From: Terriglobus sp. RCC_193
Lineage (GTDB): Bacteria > Acidobacteriota > Terriglobia > Terriglobales > Acidobacteriaceae
Reading direction: 5' to 3'
Assembly: GCF_041355105.1 (NCBI RefSeq)
Contig: NZ_JBFUPK010000002.1
Coordinates: 434,001-498,000, forward strand
Length of the DNA stretch: 64,000 nucleotides
The translations under genes were made by a program, and so were the position numbers. The notes beneath the pieces were generated by a model that worked only from the letters and a program-made list of their open reading frames with translations, did not search any database and was not told where the DNA came from. Positions 17,856-27,100 of this stretch are shown here, piece by piece (position 1 is the first letter of the stretch; every line of letters begins with the position of its first letter).

Positions 17856-18683
17856 ATGAGATTCCTCCGCCTGCTGCCGCTGCTGTTCGCCGTCGCGCTT
17901 CCTGCGCAACAACCGGCAACACCGCCGGGCGGCGCGCCGGTGCCGTGGGATACCATCTCGATTCATGTCACAGATCCAGCACGTGCTGACAATGGCTTCG
18001 AACACAACGTGGCGAATGGACTGTCTCAACATGCCATGACCATAAATTTCTTCATTGCGGCGGCTTATACCTTCACCATCTTTCCGTCGAATGACCTGCT
18101 TGAAGGTTTGCCGGATTGGACTAAAGAAACCCACTATGACGTGGAAGCGCGCGTGGCGCCGGAAGATGTGGCTGCCTATAAGAAACTGACGAGTCTTTCC
18201 ATTCCAGATACAGTAAAGGCTTTTTCCGCGCAGCAGTACACCGGCGAGATGCTAATGGCTCAAGCGCTGCTAGTGGAACGTTTTCACCTGAAGGTTCACA
18301 CCGAGATGCGCGAACGCAATGTGTTCCTACTCACCCTTGCCAAGGGTGGCCTGAAGATGAAGCCGGCCGCGGACCCGGCGCACGGCTCTCTAAATTTCTC
18401 GCGCGGGAAGTTGTCGGGCAGGGGAGTTCCCGTTTCCTTCATTGGCAGCATCCTGGGCATGCCTGCGGGCGGCATCGTGGTGGATAGATCAGGCGCAGAC
18501 GGGCAATACGATTTTGAATTGCACTACGCTCCGGAGGATATGAGCCCGTCCGAAGCCGGGTCAAGCAACGATCCGGATTTCTTCATCGCTATCCAGGAAC
18601 AGCTTGGGTTGAAACTGACACGCGGCAAGGCACAGGTGCCGGTAGTAGTCATTGACCACATCGAAAAGCCCACCGATAACTAG
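17856..18683 (+). CDS. TIGR03435-family exported protein
   Basis: The 275-residue protein has a signal peptide (LRLLPLLFAVALPAQ). Its body matches the family seen in many copies in Acidobacteria: DTISIHVTDP near the start, INFFIAAAYTF, GLPDWTKETHYDVEARV, MLMAQALLVERFHLKVHTEMRERNVFLLTLAKGG, and a late VDRSGADGQYDFELHYAPED. It ends GLKLTRGKAQVPVVVIDHIEKPTDN, the usual family ending. Function is unknown. It begins 10 bases after lutC, so it may be cotranscribed, but nothing links it to lactate. Its stop codon abuts that of the convergent GH39 gene with no spacer. Confidence 0.88.
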   Translation: MRFLRLLPLLFAVALPAQQPATPPGGAPVPWDTISIHVTDPARADNGFEHNVANGLSQHAMTINFFIAAAYTFTIFPSNDLLEGLPDWTKETHYDVEARVAPEDVAAYKKLTSLSIPDTVKAFSAQQYTGEMLMAQALLVERFHLKVHTEMRERNVFLLTLAKGGLKMKPAADPAHGSLNFSRGKLSGRGVPVSFIGSILGMPAGGIVVDRSGADGQYDFELHYAPEDMSPSEAGSSNDPDFFIAIQEQLGLKLTRGKAQVPVVVIDHIEKPTDN

Positions 18684-20402
18684 CTACCAATCGAAGAGAA
18701 ACAACGCCACACTTTGCGCGGGTAGAGCAACCGAGATGGTCACGTTTGCGTTCTTCACTGCGACACGATGTGCTGGGCCTGTCGACTGCAGACCATCGAC
18801 GGACTTCAGTCTACGGAGTTGATCCGGCGTGGGATGAGCAGGAGAGCCGAGTTGCTGCCACACCGTGTAGGCATTGCTGTGTGTGCTGTCAATGCGGTAT
18901 TCCGTCACGCGTACGGTATGTACGGTGTTGGGAAGTTGCGTCATCGTGAGTTGGACTGACGCCGCTGTTGTGGATGCCGCGGCGTCGTTGTAATTCCACA
19001 ACATGGAAGCGACGCTGTGAGAATCGCGGGTAGCCATGCCTGCAACGTCGGGCTCGCCACGAATCCCCTCGGCGAGCGCCTTGTCGAGCGGAACTTCGGC
19101 GCTGCTGGTTACTGACACACGTGTGCCGCTCATCTTTGCTGCCATGCGGAAGAAGTTCAGAATCGGCTTGTCGACACCATTGGTAGAAAGATCGCGAAAG
19201 CCTTCAAATGAGTCGCGATCCTCAAACTCAAACGACCAGCTCAACATGCTGATGAGGTTGACACCATGCTTATCCGCAAGTTCGAAGAGCCGCTTATATG
19301 CCGCTGCTGTGTAGGCCGGATACAGCGTGCCGTTACGGTAGTTGTTCGCAGGATTGACCTTGCTGGAACAAGCTGCACAACCCTCCGGATCAGCCTCGGA
19401 GAGAATGATGGGCAGTGGCTTGAACTGCGGATAACTTGCGATAAGCGAAAAGCCCCGATCTACATCGCGCAGTTCGCTGCGGATACCCATGGCGACTTCG
19501 CCATTCTGGATAATCGGCTGGCCCTTCGCGTGAAAGCTGATGAAGTTGAGAGGAATGGCGTTGCCATCGGCTGCGCTACGATCATCGCGTACGTGATCGA
19601 GAAAGGCCTTAAGAAATGCATATGCCTTGTCAGAGCGCGGACTGGTTGTCGCGGGACCACCAACAATCGCATTGGGAAGAGCAGCACGTACTCCAGCTAC
19701 GGCGTAGTCGTACAGCTTGAAGTAATCCTGCGGTGAGCCGTGCCAGTAGTCGATGTCCGGCTCATTCCATACTTCGAAATACCATCGCCGCACGGCATCG
19801 TGGCCATAACGCTGCACAAGATGCTGCGTAACCATGCGGCACAGTTCACCCCACTTCGCATAATCCTTTGGAGGATTGTTGCTGCGACCGCTGACGGTGC
19901 TTGCCGGATAGTGCACCTGGTACGGTTCGGGGCGTCCTGGTACATCTGCTGCCAGGTCTTTCGGCATAAAGCCAAGCTCCACCATCGGTCGCACACCGGC
20001 ATCGCGATACGCATCAAAGATACCGTCAAGCAGCGTGAAGTTGTACATGGGCTTCCCATGCTCATCTTCGCTGTAGACGCCGGTGGAACTCCACTTCAGT
20101 TCCGGTACACCGTTGCCGCTGGTCAGCATGTGATGAGCACGAATGGTAATGGGTACAGGGCTGAGATCATGCAGTTCCTTCATCAACGTGCGACCGTCGC
20201 GCATCGTGGTGAAGTTCGCTTCGTCGTAACCGAACCATGCGTAAATTGGTTTGTACGCGCCTATACGTTGATCGAGATCAACCTTGATGGTTACCGGATG
20301 GGCTGTTTCTCCAGATGGCGTGTGCTGCGCAACGGCAGAACTTGCAATCGCAAATAATCCGGATAGTACGCATGACGTCCACTTCACACATTTTCGGTTC
20401 AC
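18684..20402 (-). CDS. Secreted GH39-like glycosidase (beta-xylosidase type)
   Basis: The 572-residue protein has a signal peptide (SCVLSGLFAIASSAVAQ) and a TIM-barrel catalytic domain with FEVWNEPDIDYW (acid/base Glu214) and PIILSEADPEGC (nucleophile Glu336), the two GH39 hallmarks. A beta-sandwich domain fills the last ~150 residues (WNYNDAAAS...VSVALPAQSVALFLF). GH39 enzymes release xylose, or in some branches other sugars such as arabinose. The start is a GTG at 20402 with GGGGAG 8 bases upstream. The stop touches the stop of the preceding convergent gene (TAG|CTA). Confidence 0.87.
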   Translation of the reverse strand: MNRKCVKWTSCVLSGLFAIASSAVAQHTPSGETAHPVTIKVDLDQRIGAYKPIYAWFGYDEANFTTMRDGRTLMKELHDLSPVPITIRAHHMLTSGNGVPELKWSSTGVYSEDEHGKPMYNFTLLDGIFDAYRDAGVRPMVELGFMPKDLAADVPGRPEPYQVHYPASTVSGRSNNPPKDYAKWGELCRMVTQHLVQRYGHDAVRRWYFEVWNEPDIDYWHGSPQDYFKLYDYAVAGVRAALPNAIVGGPATTSPRSDKAYAFLKAFLDHVRDDRSAADGNAIPLNFISFHAKGQPIIQNGEVAMGIRSELRDVDRGFSLIASYPQFKPLPIILSEADPEGCAACSSKVNPANNYRNGTLYPAYTAAAYKRLFELADKHGVNLISMLSWSFEFEDRDSFEGFRDLSTNGVDKPILNFFRMAAKMSGTRVSVTSSAEVPLDKALAEGIRGEPDVAGMATRDSHSVASMLWNYNDAAASTTAASVQLTMTQLPNTVHTVRVTEYRIDSTHSNAYTVWQQLGSPAHPTPDQLRRLKSVDGLQSTGPAHRVAVKNANVTISVALPAQSVALFLFDW

Positions 20403-20532
20403 AGCAGCACTCCCCGAACTAAGGCTCAGACTGCAAGCCTACTACTGCCTGAATCGGTCCACGGCTGAACGTGCTTCCACTGAAAGACAGGTTTGCATAA
20501 CAGTAGCTGACAGCCTTATCTTCATAGAACCC

Positions 20533-20640
20533 ATGACAATACCTTCACGACGTGTTTCTGCTGATACCTGGGCCGTGCTGCTTGCACTGGCGCTGGCTTT
20601 ACTGGTGCGCTTTGGCGTGTTCAACGTTGTGCCCTGGTAA
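20533..20640 (+). CDS. Small single-helix membrane protein before yeiH
   Basis: A 35-residue frame encodes a short basic leader and one membrane helix (SADTWAVLLALALALLVRFG) ending VVPW, with its stop 18 bases before the yeiH start. From memory, the text resembles the first helix of longer YeiH-family proteins, which begin with a '..DWWAV..GLLL..' segment. It could therefore be a split first helix or a small subunit. The ribosome site is poor, and no other evidence of expression exists. Confidence 0.45.
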   Translation: MTIPSRRVSADTWAVLLALALALLVRFGVFNVVPW

Positions 20641-20658
20641 AGGTTCGGGAGACCACTG

Positions 20659-21735
20659 ATGATAGATACTCGTCCTGACACTTCATCTAATGCTGCCCTG
20701 AATCTGCTGCGCACACTGCCGGGCGTTTTGTTGTTATTTGTTGTTGGTTATGCAGGCAAGTTTCTTGAGCAGTTCATCGCTCGTTACGGCAAGACACATC
20801 ATCTTGTGTTGCCGAACATCGAGTATGTGCTGTGGGCCATTCTTATTGGGTTACTCATCTCCAATACCGTTGGCGTGCCGAAGGTCTTCCGCAGCGGCGT
20901 GGCCACGTATGAGTTCTGGCTGAAACTCGGCATCGTGCTATTGGGCGCTCGATTCCTGATGGGCGACATTCTGAAGCTGGGCGGCCTGGCGCTGGCTCTG
21001 GTGTTTGTTGAGATCATCCTTGCGCTTGCTTTTATGACCTGGCTGGGCAAGCGTTTCCGGCTGGCTCCAAAGCTGGTTTCGCTGCTGTCTGTTGGCGCTT
21101 CGGTGTGTGGTGTCTCCGCCATCATTGCCACGCAGGGCGCGATTGATGCGGATGAAGAAGATTCGTCCTACGCGATTGCGGCCATCCTTGCTTTGGGTGC
21201 GGTGTCGCTGTTTCTGTTTCCGCTGATTGGTCATGCACTGCACCTCAGCGATCAGGCTTACGGTGTATGGACGGGATTGGCCGTAGACAACACTGCGGAG
21301 ACAGCCGCGGCAGGCGCGCTGTATTCCGATGCGGCGGGTAAGGTCGCCGTTCTGGTGAAGACATGCCGCAATGCCATGATCGGCTTTGTTGTGCTGGGCT
21401 ACGCCATCTACTGGGCGTCAAAAGGACAAGCTGCAGGCGTGGAAAACAAGGCAGCGTTTTTGTGGAAGAAGTTTCCGAAGTTCGTCCTGGGTTTTCTGCT
21501 GATTTCTACGCTGGCCAGCGTGGGCTTCTTCTCCAGGACAAACCTGCTGGCGCTGGGAAATCTTTCGCGATGGGCGTTTCTGCTGACGTTCGCCGGTGTT
21601 GGCCTGCGCACCAGCTTCCGCGACCTGAGCCGGCAGGGTGTGCGTCCGCTGATGGTGGGTGTCATTGGCGAAGTGGTCATTGCGGTGATGACACTTGCGC
21701 TGGTGTGGGGTGTAGATCGCGCCTTTCATCTCTGA
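20659..21735 (+). CDS. yeiH: YeiH/UPF0324-family putative sulfate exporter
   Basis: The 358-residue protein has about ten membrane helices with the family signatures: VLWAILIGLLISN near the first helices, FWLKLGIVLLGARF, LLSVGASVCGVSAIIA, IGHALHLSDQAYGVWTGLAVDNTAETAAAG and FAGVGLRTSF. Family members are annotated as sulfate or organosulfonate exporters with little direct proof. A candidate one-helix reading frame lies just upstream. GGGAGA precedes the ATG. It is divergent from the GH39 gene. Confidence 0.9.
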   Translation: MIDTRPDTSSNAALNLLRTLPGVLLLFVVGYAGKFLEQFIARYGKTHHLVLPNIEYVLWAILIGLLISNTVGVPKVFRSGVATYEFWLKLGIVLLGARFLMGDILKLGGLALALVFVEIILALAFMTWLGKRFRLAPKLVSLLSVGASVCGVSAIIATQGAIDADEEDSSYAIAAILALGAVSLFLFPLIGHALHLSDQAYGVWTGLAVDNTAETAAAGALYSDAAGKVAVLVKTCRNAMIGFVVLGYAIYWASKGQAAGVENKAAFLWKKFPKFVLGFLLISTLASVGFFSRTNLLALGNLSRWAFLLTFAGVGLRTSFRDLSRQGVRPLMVGVIGEVVIAVMTLALVWGVDRAFHL

Positions 21736-21833
21736 TTGGCCATCGCAGTCATCAGAAATAAACAGGTAAGAACCAAGCCATCCTGCGCTACACTTCGCGC
21801 AGCCCCCGCCATCTCAAACCGAGGTTGCCTCCT

Positions 21834-22469
21834 ATGGCAACGCTTCCTGCATCCGCTGCACCCGGAACACCGGCACACCGTCTGCGTCCACGTCACTATC
21901 TCTGGATAGTGCTGGGCATCATGGGACTTAGTGTTCTGGCCTACACAGACTATCCAACCTTTCTCGGCTCCGACCCGCTCCATGCACGAGCGCGCTTTCT
22001 GCGAGAACTGGTAATCCTGATACCGCATGCTGTCTGTGGCGTAACTGCGATGGTCCTGGGGCCATTCCTGTTCTCCACGCGCTTTCGGCAGCGCCACCTG
22101 TTGCGGCATCGCGTGATGGGCCGCGTGTATGTGATCTGCATTGCAGTCGCTGCTCCCACGGCATATCTTCTGGAGCCGAACATCGCGAATGGCGTCGGCG
22201 GACTGTTGTGGGCCGCATGCACGTTTGCTGCTTACCAGACCGCTCGCAATCGCCAGATACAGGCGCACCGGCAATGGATGGTGCGCTCTTACCTGTTCAC
22301 ACTGAACTTTATCTTTACGCGTGTTGCCAATCCGGTGCCTGCGTGGGTCCACCTCAGCGATGAGCGATTCTTCCTGATCCTCATGGGCCTCTTCGCGGCT
22401 TACCTGTTCTTCCCGGACATCTACTTCAACTGGCGTGAACTTACGACCAGCCGCAAAGCCGCGGCGTAA
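21834..22469 (+). CDS. DUF2306-type multi-pass membrane protein
   Basis: The 211-residue protein has five or six hydrophobic helices (YLWIVLGIMGLSVLAY; IPHAVCGVTAMVLGPFLF; VMGRVYVICIAVAAPTAY; LFFPDIYF). It also has the conserved RHRVMGRVYV and QAHRQWMVRSY segments of the DUF2306 (YoaK-like) family, whose conserved His residues suggest haem or metal binding. Function is unknown. The ATG at 21834 has GAGG upstream; a TTG three codons earlier is less likely. Confidence 0.82.
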   Translation: MATLPASAAPGTPAHRLRPRHYLWIVLGIMGLSVLAYTDYPTFLGSDPLHARARFLRELVILIPHAVCGVTAMVLGPFLFSTRFRQRHLLRHRVMGRVYVICIAVAAPTAYLLEPNIANGVGGLLWAACTFAAYQTARNRQIQAHRQWMVRSYLFTLNFIFTRVANPVPAWVHLSDERFFLILMGLFAAYLFFPDIYFNWRELTTSRKAAA

Positions 22470-22499
22470 TGAGCAACGACAGTTCTAACTTGAGATCGT

Positions 22500-22952
22500 T
22501 CAGGCGCTCTTTGCCAGCATCTTGGTGAAGTAGAACGTCATCTGTGTTGTGCCGGTGTTGATGATGCCGTGCAGCACGTTGGCCTCTGCGTACATCATGT
22601 CGCCGGGGCCCACGTGGGTGGTGATGCCATCCACCACAATCTCGCCGGTGCCTTCCGCGATGATGACGAGTTCCTCTTCCGGGTGACGGTGCGGTGGGTG
22701 GGGGCGCGCGCCGGGCTCCAGCGTCACCAATCCCGATGCCAGCGCCGCGAGTTGCCGTGTGGGGCCGTTGAAGTGGGTCTTCGCCTTCGCTCCGGGGCTG
22801 TCGCCGGTGGCTTGGAGGCTGGAGGACTTCACCACGGAGCTCTTGAGCGGTGGCCCGTTGCGCACGGTGTCCACATGCGTAGTCCCCTGTGAATGCTGGA
22901 CGAGCGCAGAGGGCAACACGCCCGCCGCTCCGAGAAAGTCTCTCCTGTTCAT
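22500..22952 (-). CDS. Exported single-domain cupin
   Basis: The 150-residue protein starts MNRRDFLGAAGV, a Tat-type twin-arginine leader. The rest is one cupin barrel with metal ligands in HPPHRHPEEELVII and a second motif GDMMYAEANVLHGIINTG. Such proteins bind a metal and often a small sugar-like or acid ligand; no enzyme activity can be assigned. AGGAGAGGG precedes the ATG. It is transcribed convergently to the DUF2306 gene with a 30-base gap. Confidence 0.85.
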   Translation of the reverse strand: MNRRDFLGAAGVLPSALVQHSQGTTHVDTVRNGPPLKSSVVKSSSLQATGDSPGAKAKTHFNGPTRQLAALASGLVTLEPGARPHPPHRHPEEELVIIAEGTGEIVVDGITTHVGPGDMMYAEANVLHGIINTGTTQMTFYFTKMLAKSA

Positions 22953-23006
22953 TCCCTCTCCTGACGACTGATTGCGTTCGGCACTGAGAGCACCAGCATA
23001 CGATGC

Positions 23007-23873
23007 CTATTGATCAAAGGTGCGCAGCCAGATATTGCGCACGCTGATCCTGCACGGCTGTGACTCGATCTCGAAGCCGATATTGCCGCTCTGGTTGTTA
23101 GCGTCGTTCGGGTTGTCGTCGACGAAGATGGCCATCAACTGGCCGTTCATGATGTGCATCATCACACCGCCGCGCGCAATGATTTCGTAATCGTTCCACT
23201 CGTTGGTGCGGACGTACCCACCCAGGCCCTGGCGGTCGCCGATGTTGGCTACGAGGCGGTTGCCGTCGCCGGGGAGGGCCTGGGTTACCTGCCCCCGGTA
23301 GGCCAAGATGCCCTGCATGGTGTTCTCGGAGTACCACTGGCCGGTATGTTGCTGCGCGGCCTTGTTCACGGGGAACCAGAAGTCTGCCTGTGGGCCGGTG
23401 AGCAGCCACTTCGCCGGTGTGCCGTTGGGGCCTGCGCCAGCGGGCTGCGGCCGCGTCCAGGGTGTTCCGGCGTGGGAGCGGTACTGGATGCCGCCACCGC
23501 CACCCTTCTCGATCTTCATCTGGAGCTTCAGGTCGAAGTCGCGGGTCTTCTTGTCCGTGTAGACGATGTAGCTGTTGCCGCGTGGCTTGTCCTGCAGGGT
23601 TTCGCCGACCATGAGGCCGTCTTCCACCCGCCAGATGGTGGGATCGCCGTCCCATCCTTTGAGTGAGGCGCCATCGAATATCTGCGTGTAACCGGTGTGC
23701 GCGTCGATGTCGTAGGGCAGCGGCTCATGGAACTTCGGCATGCCGATGAGGGTTTCGCCGTTTGGGCCGGTGACCGGTGGACGGACTGGTTGTGATTCCA
23801 ACTCCCTTGGCACGGACTGTGCGGAGACGGAAACGGCGGTTGCGAGAAACAGAAGTGCGACGTACTTGCGCAT
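23007..23873 (-). CDS. Exported DUF1080 protein (3-keto-glycoside hydrolase-like)
   Basis: The 288-residue protein has a signal peptide and a concanavalin-like DUF1080 fold: FDGASLKGWDGDPTIWRVEDGLMVGE, DFDLKLQMKIEKGGGGGIQYRS, a WNDYEIIARGGVMMHIMNGQLMA strand and the terminal IGFEIESQPCRISVRNIWLR. DUF1080 members include 3-keto-glycoside hydrolases and GH16-like proteins and are very common in Acidobacteria. A related partial gene ends the window at 63452. Three AAAATCGTC repeats lie just upstream. Confidence 0.87.
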   Translation of the reverse strand: MRKYVALLFLATAVSVSAQSVPRELESQPVRPPVTGPNGETLIGMPKFHEPLPYDIDAHTGYTQIFDGASLKGWDGDPTIWRVEDGLMVGETLQDKPRGNSYIVYTDKKTRDFDLKLQMKIEKGGGGGIQYRSHAGTPWTRPQPAGAGPNGTPAKWLLTGPQADFWFPVNKAAQQHTGQWYSENTMQGILAYRGQVTQALPGDGNRLVANIGDRQGLGGYVRTNEWNDYEIIARGGVMMHIMNGQLMAIFVDDNPNDANNQSGNIGFEIESQPCRISVRNIWLRTFDQ

Positions 23874-23900
23874 GGATAACCCCCTCCCCCCTTGTTTTCT

Positions 23901-23999
23901 AAAATCGTCATTCGAAACGGCTTACACCGGAGGGTGGGCGTAAAATCGTCTTCCCATTGGGGTTACGGGCAAAATCGTCATTCCATTGGATTTACATGT
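23901..23999. repeat. Three AAAATCGTC direct repeats upstream of the DUF1080 gene
   Basis: Copies begin at 23901, 23942 and 23971. The last two are adjacent 29-base units with similar bodies (..TTCCCATTGGGGTTAC and ..ATTCCATTGGATTTAC); the first unit is 41 bases. They begin 28 bases from the DUF1080 start and may be regulator sites. The rest of 23874-24163 shows nothing else recognisable. Confidence 0.6.
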
Positions 24000-24163
24000 A
24001 AAAGTGGGCCGGTTCATGCGTTCGCAAAGGGGCTACTCCTTCATTGTAAGCATCCGGAACAGGAAACATGCCACCCGCATTCTATTGATTTGGAAAGAGT
24101 TATAAGAAAAGGGGCTTGACAGATTTTCTGCCAAGCCCCGGGGAGTGTTTATGACGTGGATGT

Positions 24164-27100
24164 TTAGAACAACAGCTTGGCCGCGAACTGCAGGCTGCGC
24201 TGGTCAGCAGAGGTGCCCGTGATCTTGCCCACTGCCGTTGGGCTGCCGAGGGCACCTGACGGGTTGGAGAAGATGGGGTGGTTCAGGATGTTGTAGGCTT
24301 CGGCGCGAATCTGCATCCTGAATCGCTGAGTAATGGCGAAGTTCTTGATGCCAGAAAAGTCGAACGCGGCAGTTCCTGGACCGCGGCCCACGTTACGGGT
24401 TACCCAGCCCTGAAGGTTCGGGATGGGGCGAGCAAGAGATACGTAGTTGCCGGGCGTACCAGTGAACGTTGCCGCTGTGGGCGATTGCGAGAACGCCGTG
24501 GGATCAAACCAATTGCTGATGCCACGATCGCTTCCCTTGTAGGAGCTTGCCACCGAACGGCCCGGTGCCAGGAAGACGCGGCAGCCAATGTAGTTGGCAA
24601 ACGAGCAACCTGAACCGGAGACGTTGAAAGGATAGCCCGTGCGGAGCTGCACCGCAGGCTGGAGACTCCATCCACCCAGGATGGCATTGCCGACCTTACC
24701 CTGCAGGAAGGCCTTGCCCTTGCCGAAGGGCAGTTCATATCCACCCGAGATGACCGCGCGGTTACGCGTGTCAAAGTTCGAGTAGGAGTGATCGAAGGAG
24801 GTGGTGGTTGCGTACGACGAATCGTTTGCACCCGCTTCACCGGAGATGTTATCCAGGTTCTTCGACCACTGGTAGCTGCCCAGGTAATAGAGACCGTGCT
24901 TGGTGCGCTGCTCAATCTTGATGGAGCCGCCGTTGAAGTTGGCCGAACCAAGAGTGGAGCTGGTAAGGATACCGGCGCCAAACTGCGGGAACGGACGTAC
25001 CGTGAGGTTGGTGGGAATCGCGTACGGATACTGGATGTACATGTTCTGGTCGTAGCGCTTCCACATGTGGTGGGAGTTGCTGCCGGTGTATGCCATTTCC
25101 AGCATTACGCCGTGGCCCAGATCCTGCTGCAGGCTGACATTCCACTCCTGTGTGAGCGGCTGCTTGTTGGTCGGGAAGATGGAGAACGGCGCCGGAAGAA
25201 CGGTCGACGTTGTGGGATCCGGATAAAGCTGATTGGTGAAGACGTTGTTGAAGGACTGCTGGTAATACAGCGGAGCGGCATACCGAGTGAACTGCAGTTC
25301 GTTCGTGTTCAGGTTGTCGAAGTAAATACCGTAGCCAGCGCGCACCACAGTTCCGGGGCGTGCTTCATATGCCAGACCGACGCGAGGCATGAAGCCCTTC
25401 TTGAATGGGTTAATGATGCCCGGCTGGTAGGTACGGGTGGTGTCAATGTACGGCAGATACGCTGCCGGGATCACCGACGGGATCTTGGTGAAGGTGATCT
25501 TGCCAGTTCCGGGATCCAGTGAACCTTCCAACTGGTTCTGCTCATGGAAGGGCTGGTTGTATTCCCAGCGGAGACCCAGGTTAGCCGTCAGCTTACGCGT
25601 GAGGGTCCAGGTATCGCTGACGAAGGCACCGTAGGTGTTATCGCGGTAATGTCCGAGGGTGGTACCGGCATTGCCGTTGCAACCCGAGGTGCACATGCCA
25701 CGCGCGTAGTTCTGGAACTTATTGTAGAAGTACGTGGTTCCATTCAGCGTGTAGCTCTTGCTGCCAAGGGAGCAATTGCCGACAGAAGTCACGTTATTGG
25801 GATCATCCGGTCCGGTTGGCTGGTACCCCGCAGCATAGGTTGCCGGTGTGCAGTTGTCGAAGGTGGCTGCGCCACGTGACTGGTTATCGGCGATCTGCCA
25901 GAGACGGCGGTTCTGGAACTGGAAGCCGATCTTCAGCGTGTGCTTGCCGAGAACGTCAGAGAGTGTATCGCCCACACTGATGACGTTTTCGTGACCACCC
26001 TGATCGCCCGAACCGTCACCCACGGACGCATATCCATTGATGGCAAAGGCTGCGCGACCATTCTGGCGGGGGGAGGAAAGCGCGGTCACATTTGTGAGGC
26101 CTTCAGCAGAAGCCCAGTTGCCGTTGGGGCCTGCGCTTTGCAGAACACCCAGCGTGATGTTGTAAAACTCGTTCCAGCCGATACGGACTTCATTCACGAG
26201 TTTGGAGGTGATGAGATACGTATCGCCGAGAACCGCGTTGCGACCAAGCAGCGGGTTCGAGGTGGAGCTTCCCGTTGCCGTGGGGCTGAGCTGGTTGGAA
26301 TCGAAGTTAACGTAACGGCCGAACATGGAATGCTTCTGACTCCACGTCACGTCGCCGCGGACAGTGTACTGGTCGTAGTTGTCCTGGAATGGCAGCACAA
26401 GCGAGTAATTGGAATTGCCATTGACCGTCAAAGCATCGCTGTTCAGGACGGGATAGGTGGGGTTCAGTACCTGGGCGACCCTGTTGGTTACGGCGAATCC
26501 CGTGGGATTGCTGGCGGAGTATCCAACCTTGCCCCCCACGACGCCACTGTAGCCGCCGGTGGGTCCAGTGGAGCCTGGCAGGGCCGTGCTAACGCTGGTC
26601 CAGTTACCGGCGAGTTCACTCTGCGTGGGAAAGAGTGCCGTGTTCACTGTCTGGCGCTGTGACCGCTGGCCTTCGTATCCACCAAAGATGAAGAGTTTGT
26701 CCTTGATGACGGGGAAGCCGATTGTGCCGCCGAACTGATGACGGTAGAAGTCCGGCTTGGGGTTGAACTGCTGTGCGCCGTTGACCGTGGTGTAAGCCGG
26801 CGCGAAGTATGCGCGCGCATCAAACACGGCGTTACGAGCAAACTCATAAGCCGAGCCATGAATCTTGTTGGTACCGGACTTGGTCACCATGGAGACGACC
26901 GCCTGGCCCTGTCCGTACTCCGTGGAGAAGGTGGAACGCAGCAGGTTGAACTCCTGCAGGGTGTCCGTGTTGGGCTGCAGCGACATGTTGTTGAATCGCA
27001 CGGAACGGACATATGTGCCGTCGAGCACGTAGTTTGTCGAGTTGCCACGACCGCCGTCGACCGTGATGTACAGCGAACGCGAACCCGTCTGGGCGGGTGC

